From: Notamacropus eugenii
Taxonomy: Eukaryota > Chordata > Mammalia > Diprotodontia > Macropodidae
Assembly (NCBI RefSeq): GCF_028372415.1
Contig: NC_092872.1
Location: 8,562,001 to 8,626,000 of the forward strand
Length of the DNA: 64,000 nt
Direction of reading: 5' to 3'
The notes beneath the pieces were generated by a model. That model saw nothing but the letters and a program-made list of their open reading frames with translations, did no database searches and was not told where the DNA came from. The position numbers and the translations under genes were made by a program. This document shows positions 22,390 to 33,560 of this stretch, piece by piece; positions within the stretch are counted from its first letter, which is position 1, and each line of letters starts with the position of its first letter.

Positions 22390-22900
22390 ACAATCAAATA
22401 ATAAACATTTATTAAATACTGACTATGTGTCAGGCACTGGACTAAGCAATGGGGATGCAAAAGGAGGCAAAAGATGGTCCCTACCCAAAAGGAATCTATG
22501 ATCTAATGGAAATAATGACTATTCAAGGAAGAGTCCCATATGGGCAAAGACTAGGGGCTGTGCAAGTTTGAGGGAGATCGGGGTAGAGAGGGGACAAGTC
22601 AGGGAAGGCTTTCCTTAGAAGGCTGAATGTGATTTGGGCCCTGAAGGGAGAGAGGGACTTTAACACACCCAGAAGTGGGAGAGGAATCCTCTCCAGTTCC
22701 AGTGATTTTGACAAACATTTGCCAAGTGCCTGTCACAGGCAGTGTGGCATTCTGGATGCTGGGATTCCAACCTATGCAGATAACTGAGCATTGGCAATAT
22801 TTTCCTGGCATAGGCCTGGAAGGAAGGCAGTGAGAGGGGGCTGGAGGTGGGGGTGAGGGTGGGAGGGGGGTCAAGGAACAGGTTAAGAAGGAAGGCAAAA
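22390..22900 (+). repeat. Family A dispersed repeat, copy 2 (partial)
   Basis: AACATTTATTAAATACTGAC, GTCAGGCACTGGACTAAGCA, CCTACCCAAAAGGAATCTAT, AGTCAGGGAAGGCTTTCC. Confidence 0.55.
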
Positions 22901-23290
22901 GAGAGACTCAGGCTCCTGGCCTGGCTTGGATTCCTCTTTCCCCCAGTCAGCTTTCTTTTCCTCTTCCCTGAACCAAGCTCTGTTCACATTAACCTCTAGG
23001 GAGCAGCAGCAGGCCAGAAAATCCTCCTGATGCCAAGTTGAAAGAGGCTGAGCCCAAGGAGACTAGAGTCGGGGCTGCTGACAGTCCGGGCTCCCTTTAG
23101 CTAGTGCTACCCACTCTAGGTCCCCACTCCCAGAGACGTCCAGTCACGCTGCCTACGTACAACCTCTATAGCACCCTGGCTTGGCCTCCCTGGCCTTTGC
23201 CAGGGAAAAGGTTGGGAGTTCTGAGTTCCAAGGTAGCCTGAGCTTGCACCTCCCCTACCAGGTTACTCCCTGAGGGCAATGGAGAAGAAG
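22901..23290. other. Intergenic, nothing recognised
   Basis: GC-moderate sequence; no gene, RNA or repeat recognised. Confidence 0.5.
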
Positions 23291-23299
23291 TGAAGGAAA

Positions 23300-23535
23300 A
23301 AAACGTTTATATAGCACCTACTATGTGCCAAGTGCTTTACAGATATCTCAGTCGATCTTCACAACCACTTGGGAGGTAGGTGCTGCTATGGTCCTCATTT
23401 TTATAGTTGGGGAAACTGAGGCAAACAGAAGTTAAATGACTTGCCAGGATCACACAACTAATAATTGTCTGAGGCTGGACTTGAATGGTCTTTTCATCTC
23501 CTGGTCTAATGCTCTATCCATTGCACTGCCTGTCT
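23300..23535 (-). repeat. MIR/CORE SINE
   Basis: ATATAGCACCTACTATGTGC, TCTTCACAACCACTTGGGAG, GGAAACTGAGGCAAACAGAA, GACTTGCCAGGATCACACAA, CTCTATCCATTGCACTGCC: reverse-oriented SINE. Confidence 0.75.
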
Positions 23536-23539
23536 CTAT

Positions 23540-24050
23540 GGCTGATTTATTGGAACAAGACAGTTTGGAGATGAAGGTGGAGGGCAGTGGGTTTGATGGG
23601 TCCAGTGTGTGTCTCTTCCTTTCTCCTCCAAGTCCTCTTAGCTCTCCCAGTCCCTCTACCGCCAGCTTAACTTTCCCTGTTCCTCTGGCTTCCTTTGGCT
23701 CTGGCCAGGTCTGGCAGTGCCAAAAATCAGCATTATTCTCCCCACCCCCTTCCTTCCAGCTGGGAGAAATGGGTCCTTTTATTTCCCTATCCTCTCTCCC
23801 ATCCTCCCTCGCCCCTTTGGTTTGGGGGCAGTGGGAGGTTGAGGACAGGCCAGGGTGTGTCAGGCCATCGAAGGGCATGGAGGAGAGGTCTTCGGCTTTC
23901 CCTAGAGTCAGGCGGTTCCCCCACTCCCCCCAGCCAGCAGCAATCTGCATGGTCTCTTTGGAAACCTCTGTCTTCATCTCCCCACCCCTCTGCATGCAGC
24001 TGGCTGGCAGGACTGAGGGGAGAATGGAAGAGGACTAGTGAGGAGATTTG
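23540..24050. other. Intergenic; overlapping ORFs on both strands without homology
   Basis: Long overlapping frames exist here on both strands (up to 200 codons). Their translations are Ser/Pro/Gly-rich, resemble no protein I know and begin inside a SINE. I treat them as chance ORFs. Confidence 0.6.
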
Positions 24051-24059
24051 AGAGGCTGC

Positions 24060-24235
24060 CTGGAAGTGAGCCCAGGCTGAGAGTCAGGAGACCAGGCTCT
24101 CAGCTCCAGCTCGACCACTTAAGTCCTCCCCTCCCCTGCTGAGCCTCAGTTTATGCTTCTGTCCAATGGGGCACCATGAGGACCAAATAGAATATGAAAG
24201 TTTATGTAAAGTACTAGGTGGTGTATGAACAGGAT
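24060..24235 (+). repeat. MIR-like SINE
   Basis: TGAGAGTCAGGAGACCAGGC, TGAGCCTCAGTTTATGCTTC, GTCCAATGGGGCACCATGAG. Confidence 0.6.
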
Positions 24236-25139
24236 GAGCTGTGTTTGACCCCAGTGAAGCGTCCCCCTCGTCCTGGGAGCCACCAATTGTCTTTGAGATA
24301 TCTTCACTTCAGGCACTCCCCTTCCACAGGGGCTCTGGATAGGGAAGCCAGTGTAAGTGCTGCCCTCACAAAGGAGTCAAAGGACTCCTCCCTGCATTGT
24401 CCAGGGCCTTCTCTCCTCTCTGCCTCCTCCCCAAGCCTCTTGGACTCATTTATAATTATTTTATTTTTAATTATTCCTCTTTCTCTGACTCTGGCCTTAT
24501 CAGGATCAGAGATATAGAGGTGGGAAGGACCTTGGAGACCTTCAACTCCAGGTTCCTTAACTGGGATGGGGGTGGTAGTGGTGGAAATTCATCTTATTTT
24601 TATTAACCTCGAACTGAATTCATTCCTTCTTGAATTCACTGGTGAAAATTCACTGGGGTCCAGTCTGTGATCAGCATTCAGGCTCATCCCCTTTCCCAAG
24701 GTCAGGATTGACCTTGGGACCCAGATGAGAAGCCAATCTGGGTCTAGGACTAGGGAACAACCTATTGCTAGGAAACCATTTTCTCAGAACCTGGAATGCC
24801 AGCGACCCTCTTGGGCACCATGCTAAGTACTGAGCTAACAAGACCCAAATGTGGTCATTCATACTCAGCGCTCAGGGCACCATTTGTAGATTTCAGCATC
24901 CTTCTTGTTCTCTGGGATTGCTGACCTTCTTCTTTGAGACTAAGCAGGCACAGCGCCCTCATGAACAGCTCTGTTATGTGGCATAGGCTCTGTGGTGAGG
25001 CATGTATTACATACACAGTTTCTTTTATGGGCTCCATGTGTGACATGTCCACAGAGTAGATATGTTCCTGGTTGTAAGGACACCATGGATATGTGTACAT
25101 TTCTGTTAAGTGGAGGTGGGACCTATCAGTGTCCCTAGT

Positions 25140-26260
25140 CAATCAATCAAAAAGCATTTACTAAGTACCCACCATGTGCCAGATACTATGTTAATTGCTG
25201 TGGATACAAAGACAAAAATGAAACAGTCCGTTATCAAGTAGCTTTCACTGAGTTGGAGGAAACAACTGCACACACACACATTTTATATATACATATCTAA
25301 CCATATACATATATGTCTAGATGTAAATTTATGGATGTGTACATATATGAATATGTATATATGTCTATGGATATATGGATATGTGTATGTATATATGGAT
25401 ATGTATCTATGGATATGGATATATGGATACGTGGATGTGTCTATGGATGTGGATATATGGATATGTGCATTTAGATATAGATATATTGGTGGGGTAAGCA
25501 CCATCAGTTGGGCATATTGGTAACAGTTACATGTAGAAGGTGGCAGTAAGGATTCCAAGAGGCAGAAGTGAAGGGGGAATGTGTTCTAGGTCTAGGGGAG
25601 GGCCGATGAAAAGGCACAGAGATGGAAAATAGAGTACCCTCCATGAGACACAGTAAGAAGACAGGCTTACTGAACCAAAAAGATCATAAAGGGGAGTAAT
25701 GTATAATAAGTCTAGAAAGGTAGGTTGGGGGCAGCTTGTGAAGGGCTTTTAAAATGCCAAACAGAGTTTATATTGGATCCTGGAGGTCATAGGGAGCCAT
25801 TGGAGTTTATTGAGTAGGAGAGTGACCTACATTTTAGGAAAATCACTAGCAGCTGTGTGGAGGATGAATTAGTGAGACTTGGGGTGGGGAGACCATTGCA
25901 ATAGAAAGCTATGGTAATAATTTAGTAGAGAGGAGATGGTGGCCCGTATTAGGGTGGTGGCTGTGTGGGTGGAGAGAAGGGGACGTGTACTGTAGAAATA
26001 TTGTTAAGGTAGAAATGACAAGATTTGGCAACGGATTGAATATGTGGGCTGAGAGTGAGGAGTCATTAATGATACAGCTTTCAAGCTTGGGTGACTGGAA
26101 GCATGGTGACCCCTTTGGGAAGTTCAAAAAAGGGGTGGGTTTGGGGCAGTTTGGGATACTGAGTCTTGTGACCTTGAAGTGTTTGTGGAACAACCAGTTT
26201 AAAACTGTCCACTAGGCATTTGGTAATATAGGACAGGCGTTCAGATGCCAGGTTTAGCCA
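25140..26260 (+). repeat. Family A dispersed repeat, copy 3
   Basis: Start AATCAATCAAAAAGCATTTA, CCATGTGCCAGATACTATGT; later TTGGATCCTGGAGGTCATAG, GGGAGCCATTGGAGTTTATT, GCAGCTGTGTGGAGGATGAA, GACCATTGCAATAGAAAGC. Interrupted by an ATGGATATG-type tandem array. Confidence 0.65.
25268..25490 (+). repeat. Degenerate ATGGATATG-type tandem array
   Basis: Imperfect repeats of TATGGATATGTGTATATA and related units. Both strands read as long Tyr/Met- or His/Ile-rich frames, which are artefacts. Confidence 0.85.
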
Positions 26261-26499
26261 GGTTATGTACAAGGACTAGCTACCCAAAGGAAGAAGAGGA
26301 TGATCGAGAAGGGGAGAAGAATGAAAAAACTACCTCCAGAATTGCCCTTCTGCACAGGAAAATTCAGTACCTACCTGTAGAGGGAGGGTACGACACTCCT
26401 GAAATATCTTTCCCACCTGCTTACCGATTCTGTGAGAGCTTCAGTCTTTTTTCTTAAGGATTTTCCTGTTGAAAAGAAAATGCCCTAGTGTATGAATGG

Positions 26500-26715
26500 G
26501 TTATAGAGCCATGAAATATGGAAGGACCCTTAGAACCCTTAGGACGGATCTCTTATTAACTTTGGGACTTTGGGCTCCTCCTTTACCTCCCTGGATCTCC
26601 TCATTTGTGAAACGAATGTCAGGGCTGTTAAGGATTTGGGAGAATCCTCTCCACCTCATTTTACAAGTAAGCGGAGAGAGGGGAAGGGACTTATCCAAGG
26701 TCCCACAGTTTCTTC
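26500..26715 (+). repeat. MIR-like SINE remnants
   Basis: AAATATGGAAGGACCCTTAG, CCTCATTTTACAAGTAAGCG and GGACTTATCCAAGGTCCCAC. Confidence 0.5.
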
Positions 26716-26945
26716 CCCCTACGTGGTCTCAGTCTGAGTCTGACGGTGGACGTGTTCCCCTGGCTTGTTAAAGCAGAGCAGGGTCTATGGTAAATCTCCT
26801 GGGTCTGGAGCTTCAGGACCTGTCAGCAAACATCTGCAGAGTACACCCTTCTCGTGGGCACGTTTCTCTCCGCCCCGCCCCAACCCCCAGCAGGTTAGAC
26901 CAGGGAGAAATTGTGTTCGAAGGGAGCACCCCGTCTAGTTGGGTA

Positions 26946-26961
26946 CACACACGCACACTCA

Positions 26962-27034
<73 letters not shown>

Positions 27035-27047
27035 GCACACACACGAC
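26946..27047 (+). repeat. (CA)n microsatellite
   Basis: About 45 CA units with a few interruptions at both ends, 300 bp upstream of the CpG island. Confidence 0.97.
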
Positions 27048-27364
27048 CCTAGGAGAACAAAAGTCCGGACTGTGATCCCAGGCCGGAGCGGGGAGCTCTC
27101 GTCTCTAAGGACCTGGAGGCGGACAAGGGAAGGAGACTCTCCCTGGAGCAGGCTTGGCAATGAAGGAGCTGGGGAGCTCCGATGGAAGTGGGGGTGGGGG
27201 TGGGACGTGGGGCCTGGCAGTGCCGCCTGAAGCTGCGCTTTGAAGGAATGCAGCTCCAGGCCCCCAAGAGAAGGTTAGACCTAGGAGGAACTTCCCAGCC
27301 GCTGGTCAGGCGCGGGACGGAGGGTTTCACGCGACGTCCGAGGTGGAAGGGGACGTGACAACCT

Positions 27365-27450
27365 TTAGCCCGACCCCTTCATTTTACGCAGGAGGAAACT
27401 GAGGCCCACGGGGTAACAGGACTCGCCCAAGGTCACACGGCCCCTCAGAG
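27365..27450 (+). repeat. MIR3-like fragment at the CpG-island edge
   Basis: CCCTTCATTTTACGCAGGAG, GAAACTGAGGCCCACGGGGT, CGCCCAAGGTCACACGGCCC: MIR3-like core that has kept CpGs. Confidence 0.65.
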
Positions 27451-28252
27451 GCTCCTCGGAAGGGGAGGTGGGGGATGGGTCGGATGACCTCCGTTCCCCT
27501 CCAAGCCCCGCTCCCCGCAGACTCCCGGTCCCGCTCCCGCACACCACCAGTCCCTCGCCCCCAGGACGTGCGTGTCTGGCCCGCTGACCAGGGCTCCACG
27601 TCCCGCTCTCGGGAGCGCGGGGCGGGGACGGGTGGGCGTGGGCTGAGCGCGCCACGCGTGTCCTCCCCTCCCCACTCCCCGTTCCCGACTCTCTGCGCGC
27701 CCCGCGGAGCCGGCGGAAAAGGTGGCCTGTCCCTTTAAACGTCCAGACGGCCGCCCCATCTGATGCGGAGCCTCCAATCCGGGGCTCGGGGCCGGGGAGG
27801 CTTCAGCCGCTGCCGCCGCCGCCACCGCAGAGGCTCGGACTCGGCGCGGCCCCGCTGCCCGCATCTCTCCGCCGGCCGCGCATCCATCTCCTGCCTCCGC
27901 TCGCGGCTGCCGCCGCTGCCGCCGGGCCGCCGGGCCGGGATGGGTGCGGGGCCCGGCGCGGGGCTCTGAGCCTCCTGCAGCCCCCCCACCCGCCAGCTCC
28001 GCTCCGGCCCTTCCCCTCCCCCTCCCCTCCCTCCCCGCCCCCAGCCGGGGGGCCATGCCCCAGGCTCCGAGCTGGGGGGCGGCCCCGGGGGCCCGGACAG
28101 CGCGGAGGCCGGAGGTGCAGGTCCAGGTCTGTGTCCCTGTCCCCGAGGGCCCCCCCAGCGCGGCGCTTCATGGAGCGGCCCGGCCCTGGGTGCCGGGGGC
28201 GGGAGGAGGAGGATCCAGCTGGGCCCAGTAAGCCCCCAGCGCTGGCGGCAAA

Positions 28253-28255
28253 ATG
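28253..28255 (+). CDS. ZBTB47: ZBTB47 start codon, end of exon 1
   Basis: ATG in GGCGGCAAAATG|gtagga: the codon is the last three bases of exon 1 and the GT donor begins at 28256. Exon 2 begins TTG ATA GTT GAG AAG in phase 0, so the spliced start reads M-LIVEKTTD. The human protein as I remember it starts MLLVEKTTD, which fits exactly. The -3 base is A. An in-frame TAA lies 21 nt upstream (28229-28231), so translation cannot extend further 5'. Exon 1 is otherwise 5'UTR; its start is unknown, probably within 27.7-28.0 kb. The assignment is inference from frame, donor and the known N-terminus. Confidence 0.75.
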
Positions 28256-29538
28256 GTAGGAGGCAGTGGGGACCCCGCTCCCATCCCCCGCCGCCCCCCA
28301 GCCCCCAAGCAAGCTAGCACCCCGGCGTAGCACCCCGCCCCACGCCCGCCTCAGACCCGGAGCCAGCCTCCCCACTCTCCAGTCTGGACCCCATCACAGG
28401 CATCCCCACCGCCCCCCAGGGACCCAGATGGGGGAGCAGTCTACCTCCCCTATAGCCAGAGGTCCCAGGGTGATTGGGACCAGACCCTTCCCCTTCCAGT
28501 TAAAGCTTCATCCTCACAGCTGGGACACCCCAGGGACTGGTCCTCCCTCTTTGTCCCAACCTTCTTCCTAAATAGTGAGGGGGTACTGATCTCTCACCTA
28601 GCCACAGGCACGCACACACCATCCCATCAGAGATCAGTCCACTCTTGTTAGACCACCAAATTTTCTGTCCCCCCCCTTCCTCCTTCTCCCTAAACTCCTC
28701 ACTTAAAGCAGTCTCGAGGGCTGCCAAGACCTCCTCATCCCATGCAGGGAACCTCCTGGTGGGCTCTGTCCCATCCTCAAATCCTAGGTTTCTGCTTCTG
28801 GAAACCCCTACCTCAAATTCACCTCCCCCCAAATGCCAAACAGGAACTTGCTGCCAACCACCCTTCCATCTACTCCTTTGGACTCTCAGTCCTATTAAAC
28901 CTGACTCTCTGTGTCCCCAGTTCACCCCCAGTAGGCTGTCCCACTGAAATTTGTTCCAGCCTTGACCCCCAACCCCAAACCTCTATCATCTTCCTTTACT
29001 ACAAATGATTTCACTGAGGCTCCAGATGAGGAGAGGGCTTCGAGAAATCCCCTGTATGCTCTTTCCCACTCATTCCAACTAGCCCAGGCTCTTTAGGCTA
29101 CCCCTGGGGAGAGAGGTACATAGAAGAAAAAGTGAGGTGTGATTTGGTACAGGGTTAGAAGGGTCTAGGAGCTAGGAGTAGAGGATGACTGGCTTGGGAG
29201 AATGGGTTGATTTATCCGTGGGGTGAGGGAAGTTGAATTCTGGGACTATCATGGAGAAAGTGTCAGCCTCAAAGGGTTAAATTCCTCTCTCCTGGCTCCA
29301 CCCTGCCCTAGGGGCTGGCCCTACTATGCAGTGACCTGGGAGTTGGGCTCCATGAGCTCTGGGATGGGCTAGGCTGGGGTTGGAAGTGAGCTCCCAGTCT
29401 GGAGGGGTCTGCGTCCATCTGGTGGCTTTGACAGCACGAGGAAACCATTGACCATAGGATCTGAGGGGAGGGGTCTTGAGGGAGCTGGCTTCCCTACACC
29501 AGACCCCCTGTGGGTCCTTCATGGGTATCTATCTGTAT

Positions 29539-29539
29539 G

Positions 29540-29583
<44 letters not shown>

Positions 29584-29630
29584 GTGTCTGTCTGTCTGTC
29601 TGTGTGTGTCTGTGTCTGTGTTTGTGTCAG
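29539..29630 (+). repeat. (GT)n with TGTC interruptions
   Basis: About 20 GT units followed by CTGT/TGTC repeats. Confidence 0.95.
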
Positions 29631-30134
29631 CTCTAGTACTGAGTTCAGCAGGGGCTGAATGATGGAAGGGCAGGACATCTCTTAGACCAGAGGACTCCCA
29701 GGAGACTGTTAATGAGGATGAAACAGCAAACTGTACCCCAGGCCCAAGCTTGGAGTAGTATCAGGACAGTCAAATACCCGTGGAGATTGTGGTCAGACAC
29801 AAGCCAGGTGGTCTTAGTAATTAAGGACTTAAGGAAGCAGCTTGTGAGAATCCCCTTAGCAGGAGTTTGAGACCTTCTAGCCAGGGATGCGGTGGAGGGA
29901 AGAGAGTGTGGGAGCCCATTGTCTTTGCTCCTGGGACTGGACAGGCAGAAAGGCTGCACTTCCCAGCTCCTTATCCTGTGTCCAGTCTAACCCTTGTACT
30001 GTCTTTCTCCTGTCTCTCGCATGTCACTGGGCACAAAGCCTTGTGGGAGGTTTGAGGGGAAAAGTCCTTACCACCTGGGCTAATCAAAGAAGATTCCCTG
30101 GAGGAGATGACATTGAGTTGGCTTTAAATGACTG

Positions 30135-30620
30135 GTAGGAAATCAACTGGGTTAGATTTGTGTGTATTTAGTGACTTACCCAAGGTCACACAGGTTGTAA
30201 GTGTGACCTGGATTTTAATCCAGATCTTTTGACTTGAGATCAGTGCTTTCCATCAAACCCCGTTTACTTTCCTGGGCCTCAGTTTTCTGTAAATTGAGGA
30301 GATTGGACTAGGTTGTCTTTTAAATTCTTTTCTTAGCTCTAAAAATCCCTTTATCTATTACAATGGAGGTGTGCATTTTATCAGAACACACAGTTTTAAT
30401 CTAAAGGAATAATTGTCATCATCATAATATTTTATATTTCTATGTAAAGTTTACAGTGTGTTTTCCTCACAACAAATCTGTGAGATGGGTACTATAGCTA
30501 TTTTCCTGCTTTGTGGATGAGGAAGCAGGCTCGGAGACAGTGACTTGCTCAGAGGTCACACTTGTAAGTGCCTGGCTCTAGAATGTGAGTCCTTGCTGCC
30601 TCTCTGTCTGTATATTTCAG
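30135..30620 (-). repeat. MIR-like SINE fragments
   Basis: GTGACTTACCCAAGGTCACA at about 30170 and GAGATGGGTACTATAGCTA.. GTGACTTGCTCAGAGGTCAC at about 30480-30570, both reverse-oriented. Confidence 0.65.
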
Positions 30621-30984
30621 AACCCCCAAAGTCAGTGGGCTCGGCTGTTCAGGACAGAAGCCTAGGATCTCTCTTGTACCTCTTGTAAGGGAGAATCCTA
30701 CACCTATGAGTCATTTCTTTGTCATCAGGCTGTCAGGGTGGCATTACAGATATCCTGGCTGGTGATTAGGGTTCTGTTTGGGAGAGATCTTTTCTGAACC
30801 TTTGAAGTCATTCTTTCCCACCTCCAAAGACCAAGGGACTTTGTTATGCACAATACCTTCCCATCTGCAGTGGTCCTAACTCTTCTTTAATAATTCTTCT
30901 GAAATGGAGTGCCTTCCTTTATTCACTAGTGCTGGGGATGCAAAGATTGATATGAAAAGGAGTCTGCCCTTAAGGAGTTTCTAG

Positions 30985-31215
30985 TCTGTTCAGTCGTGTC
31001 TGACTTTTCATGTCCCCCTTTGGGGTTTTCTTGGCAAAGATACTGGAGTGGTTTGCCATTTCCTTTTACAGAGGAAGAAACTGAGGCAAACAGTGAAATA
31101 ATTTGCCCAGTGCCCCATGGCTAGGAAGTATCTGAGGTCAGATTTGAACTCAGGAAGATGAGTCTTCCTTACTCCAGGTCTGCTGCTCTATCCACCAGAC
31201 CACCTAGCCACCCTT
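30985..31215 (-). repeat. tRNA-derived SINE with RTE-like tail (MAR1-type)
   Basis: GTTCAGTCGTGTCTGACTTT, TTGGGGTTTTCTTGGCAAAG, ATACTGGAGTGGTTTGCCAT, AAACTGAGGCAAACAGTGAA, CTCTATCCACCAGACCACCT: full reverse-oriented copy. Confidence 0.88.
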
Positions 31216-31309
31216 TTCCAGTCTACTAGTAGTCCATTGTGTCGGGCTTTTGGAGGGAAGTTATATAGGGGTTTAGAGAAGACATAGTCCTTGCTTTTTG
31301 GGAGCTTGA

Positions 31310-31900
31310 GATTTAATCGGTCAATCACGAAACATTTATGAAGTGCCTACTGTATGCCAGTGCCTACTGTATGTGCTAAATGCTAGTTAGAAAAAAGAGG
31401 CAAAAGACAACCCCTGCTCTTGAGGAGCTTAGAATCTCATGGGGGGATGACATACAAACAACCAGGTACAAACAAGCTATATCCGGGATAAATAGGAAAT
31501 ATTCACGGGGCGGGGCGGGGGGGGGAGGGGGGCCGGGGGGGGGGGAGGGGGGGCGGGGAGAGGGAAGGCACCAGAATTAAGAGGGACTGAGAAAGGCTTC
31601 CTGTAAATGGTGGGATGGAAGCCAGGGAAGTGAGGGGGCAGAGATGAGCAAGGTGGGTAATCCCAGGCATGAGGGTCAGCCAATGAAAGGGAAAGTGTAG
31701 TAACGGGAGAAGATACACAAAAAGACCCGTCATTTGAAATATAGCACAAGTGGGCTAGAGAGATTACGTAGGGTCTGTCTGAGAGGGTTCGGGTTCATAC
31801 GAATGGAGAAATTGTGCAGAGCTTCTTGGAAAAGGCAGCTTTGAACTGGGTTTTTAAAGGCTGAGCTTGGCATAGAACAGGAAGGTAGAGTGAGTGGGAT
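31310..31900 (+). repeat. Family A dispersed repeat, copy 4, with G-rich tract
   Basis: TCACGAAACATTTATGAAGT, TGCTCTTGAGGAGCTTAGAA, GGATAAATAGGAAATATTCA, then GGGAAGGCACCAGAATTAAG and GGGTTTTTAAAGGCTGAGCT. The G tract sits at the AAT|AGGGAAGGC junction. Confidence 0.65.
31507..31566 (+). repeat. G-rich tract (potential G-quadruplex)
   Basis: About 60 bases almost wholly G with single C, A and CC interruptions and several runs of 4-11 G. It lies on the sense strand of ZBTB47 intron 1. Confidence 0.9.
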
Positions 31901-32859
31901 GCAGGTGCCAAACCTCTAAAGAGAATGAAGAAGAGATGGAGTGGAAAGGAGATGGAGTTTGGAGTCAGAAGACGGGTTTGGCTATGAACCTTTAACCCTT
32001 TTGTGCCGCTTCTCCCTCTAATGTAAAATGAGGGGGTTGGACTCTGTCTCACACAGGTTAAGGGTTTGGGAGGGTTGGGAGAGATCTTGGGCTGGGGACT
32101 CCGGTCCACTTTGCCCTGGTCAGGAATTCTCTAGAGTGTCTCTGACCAGAGGCTGCCTGTGTTTGCCTGAAGACTATGGCTGGGGCAGTCTGTTTAGCAT
32201 TTGCAACGCTCTGGTTTTTAGCAGGTTCTCTCTTAGAGCAGATCAAAATCTCTTTCCTTTAACCTGCTTTCAGGGCTCTTTCTTTGGACCCCTGAGGCCA
32301 AATAGAACGGGCTGATTTCCCCTTCCCCTGGACCACCTTCTGAAGCTTGAAGATAGGATGCTGCCCCTTCTAAGCCTTTCTAAGCTCGTTGCTAGATAGT
32401 ATCAAAGGGCAGCTCTGGTTCCTTTCAGCCAGTGAGATGTAGCTGACAGGACTCTGGAGCTGGAGTCAGAGGACTTGGGTTTGAAACTCGCATCTGCTAC
32501 TCTTTCACACTTTGGAACTTGGTTTCCCCCTCTGTAAAATGGCTTAGATGATCCTGAATGGCTCTTATAGTTTGTGATAGCGTACTCCATCTGGTATTTC
32601 CCAGCGGGGGCATTACAGGAGTGGGTCACAGAGGGTGTGGAGGTCACACCTGTGGGGAGCTTGGAGTCCCAAGGATGTCTCTGACAGAGATAGAGGGCAC
32701 AGTCTCCCTAAGCCTGTCCCTCAGTGCTTCTGTTACTGTCGAGCTCCTGGGTCTAGAGAGCTGACTGGGGTGTAGGGCATACAAGGAGACCCTGGGCAGA
32801 GGGACCAGGGGTAGGATGGGGTGGGGGAGGGCTCTCCCTTAAAGAGTCCAAGATTTCTG

Positions 32860-33096
32860 CAGCCCCAGGCTTACCTTCTACATGAAGCTTGTCCTCATCC
32901 CCTCCCCTCCAAACGAGCTTGTGTTTAACTGCTTTGCTTAATAAACTCTCTGTTTATTTTTTAAAAAATATTTATCCTGTCCATACTGTTTCTCCCAGAG
33001 ATAACACACTAGAATAGGTTTTATCTCATTCTTTGTCTTTGTAGCCCCAGTGCCTAGCACACAGTAGGGGCTTAACAAATGCTTGTTAATTGATTG
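32860..33096 (+). repeat. L2 LINE 3' end
   Basis: TTCTACATGAAGCTTGTCCT, TTGTAGCCCCAGTGCCTAGC, ACACAGTAGGGGCTTAACAA, ATGCTTGTTAATTGATTGA. Confidence 0.75.
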
Positions 33097-33414
33097 AAGG
33101 AGAGTCATTGGTATAGGGGGTTGTCATCCTTCCAGCCCCCTCTGGGGAAATTGGAACTTGCTGCAGCCAGCACAGCTGGACTAGGAAAGGCAGGGCCCAC
33201 AGCTGGAGGGCCTGGTGGGAGCCAGCACATCTGGTGAGGGAGGTGGGCAGGACTCAGAACTGGATTATTGGCATAGCCAGCTGGCACTGCCTCCTCTGTG
33301 GGGAGGGGGAGATGGGGCAGAGAGAGGGATTGGGAGGCCTGGGATGCAGACAGGGACTGGTTTAGGCTCCCAAGGTCCTGGAAGACATGAATCCCTTCCC
33401 TTGTATTGTGAAAT

Positions 33415-33560
33415 CGCAGAACCATGGAATGTTAGAATTGGAAGGGCCCGTAGAGACCCGTCTGTCCCAACTGCTTCCTTTTCCAGATGAAGAAATGAAG
33501 CCTCCCTGAAAGGGACTTGCCCAAGGTCACCCAGTCTGTTAGTCACAGACTCTCTGTCTT
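33415..33560 (+). repeat. MIR3-like SINE
   Basis: AATGTTAGAATTGGAAGGGC, CAGATGAAGAAATGAAGCC, GACTTGCCCAAGGTCACCCA. Confidence 0.75.

Larger units (their letters stand above)
27290..28370 (+). promoter_or_regulatory. ZBTB47: CpG island, likely ZBTB47 promoter
   Basis: The only long CpG-dense, GC-rich block outside the ZBTB47 coding exon. It contains GC boxes (GGGGCGGGG at 27619-27627; CCCCGCCCCC at 28033-28042), a GCCGCCGCCGCC-rich stretch and a TTTAAA at 27734-27739 that could act as a weak TATA-like element. It ends at the proposed exon 1 donor at 28256. The exact transcription start is not visible; CpG-island promoters usually have dispersed starts. A divergent non-coding transcript is possible but not shown. 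Confidence 0.8.

Noticed and set aside
23436..24051. 200-, 181- and 118-codon overlapping ORFs
   Set aside because: Mutually overlapping on both strands, start inside a SINE, and no recognisable domain or splice context.
27734..27739. TTTAAA as a definite TATA box
   Set aside because: Single weak match in a CpG-island promoter; mentioned only as a possibility within the promoter entry.
27365..28571. Several long ORFs in the CpG island on both strands (up to 203 codons)
   Set aside because: GC-rich DNA has few stops; products are Arg/Pro/Ala/Gly-rich without similarity. Only the in-frame 27944-28231 ORF is kept, as a possible uORF.
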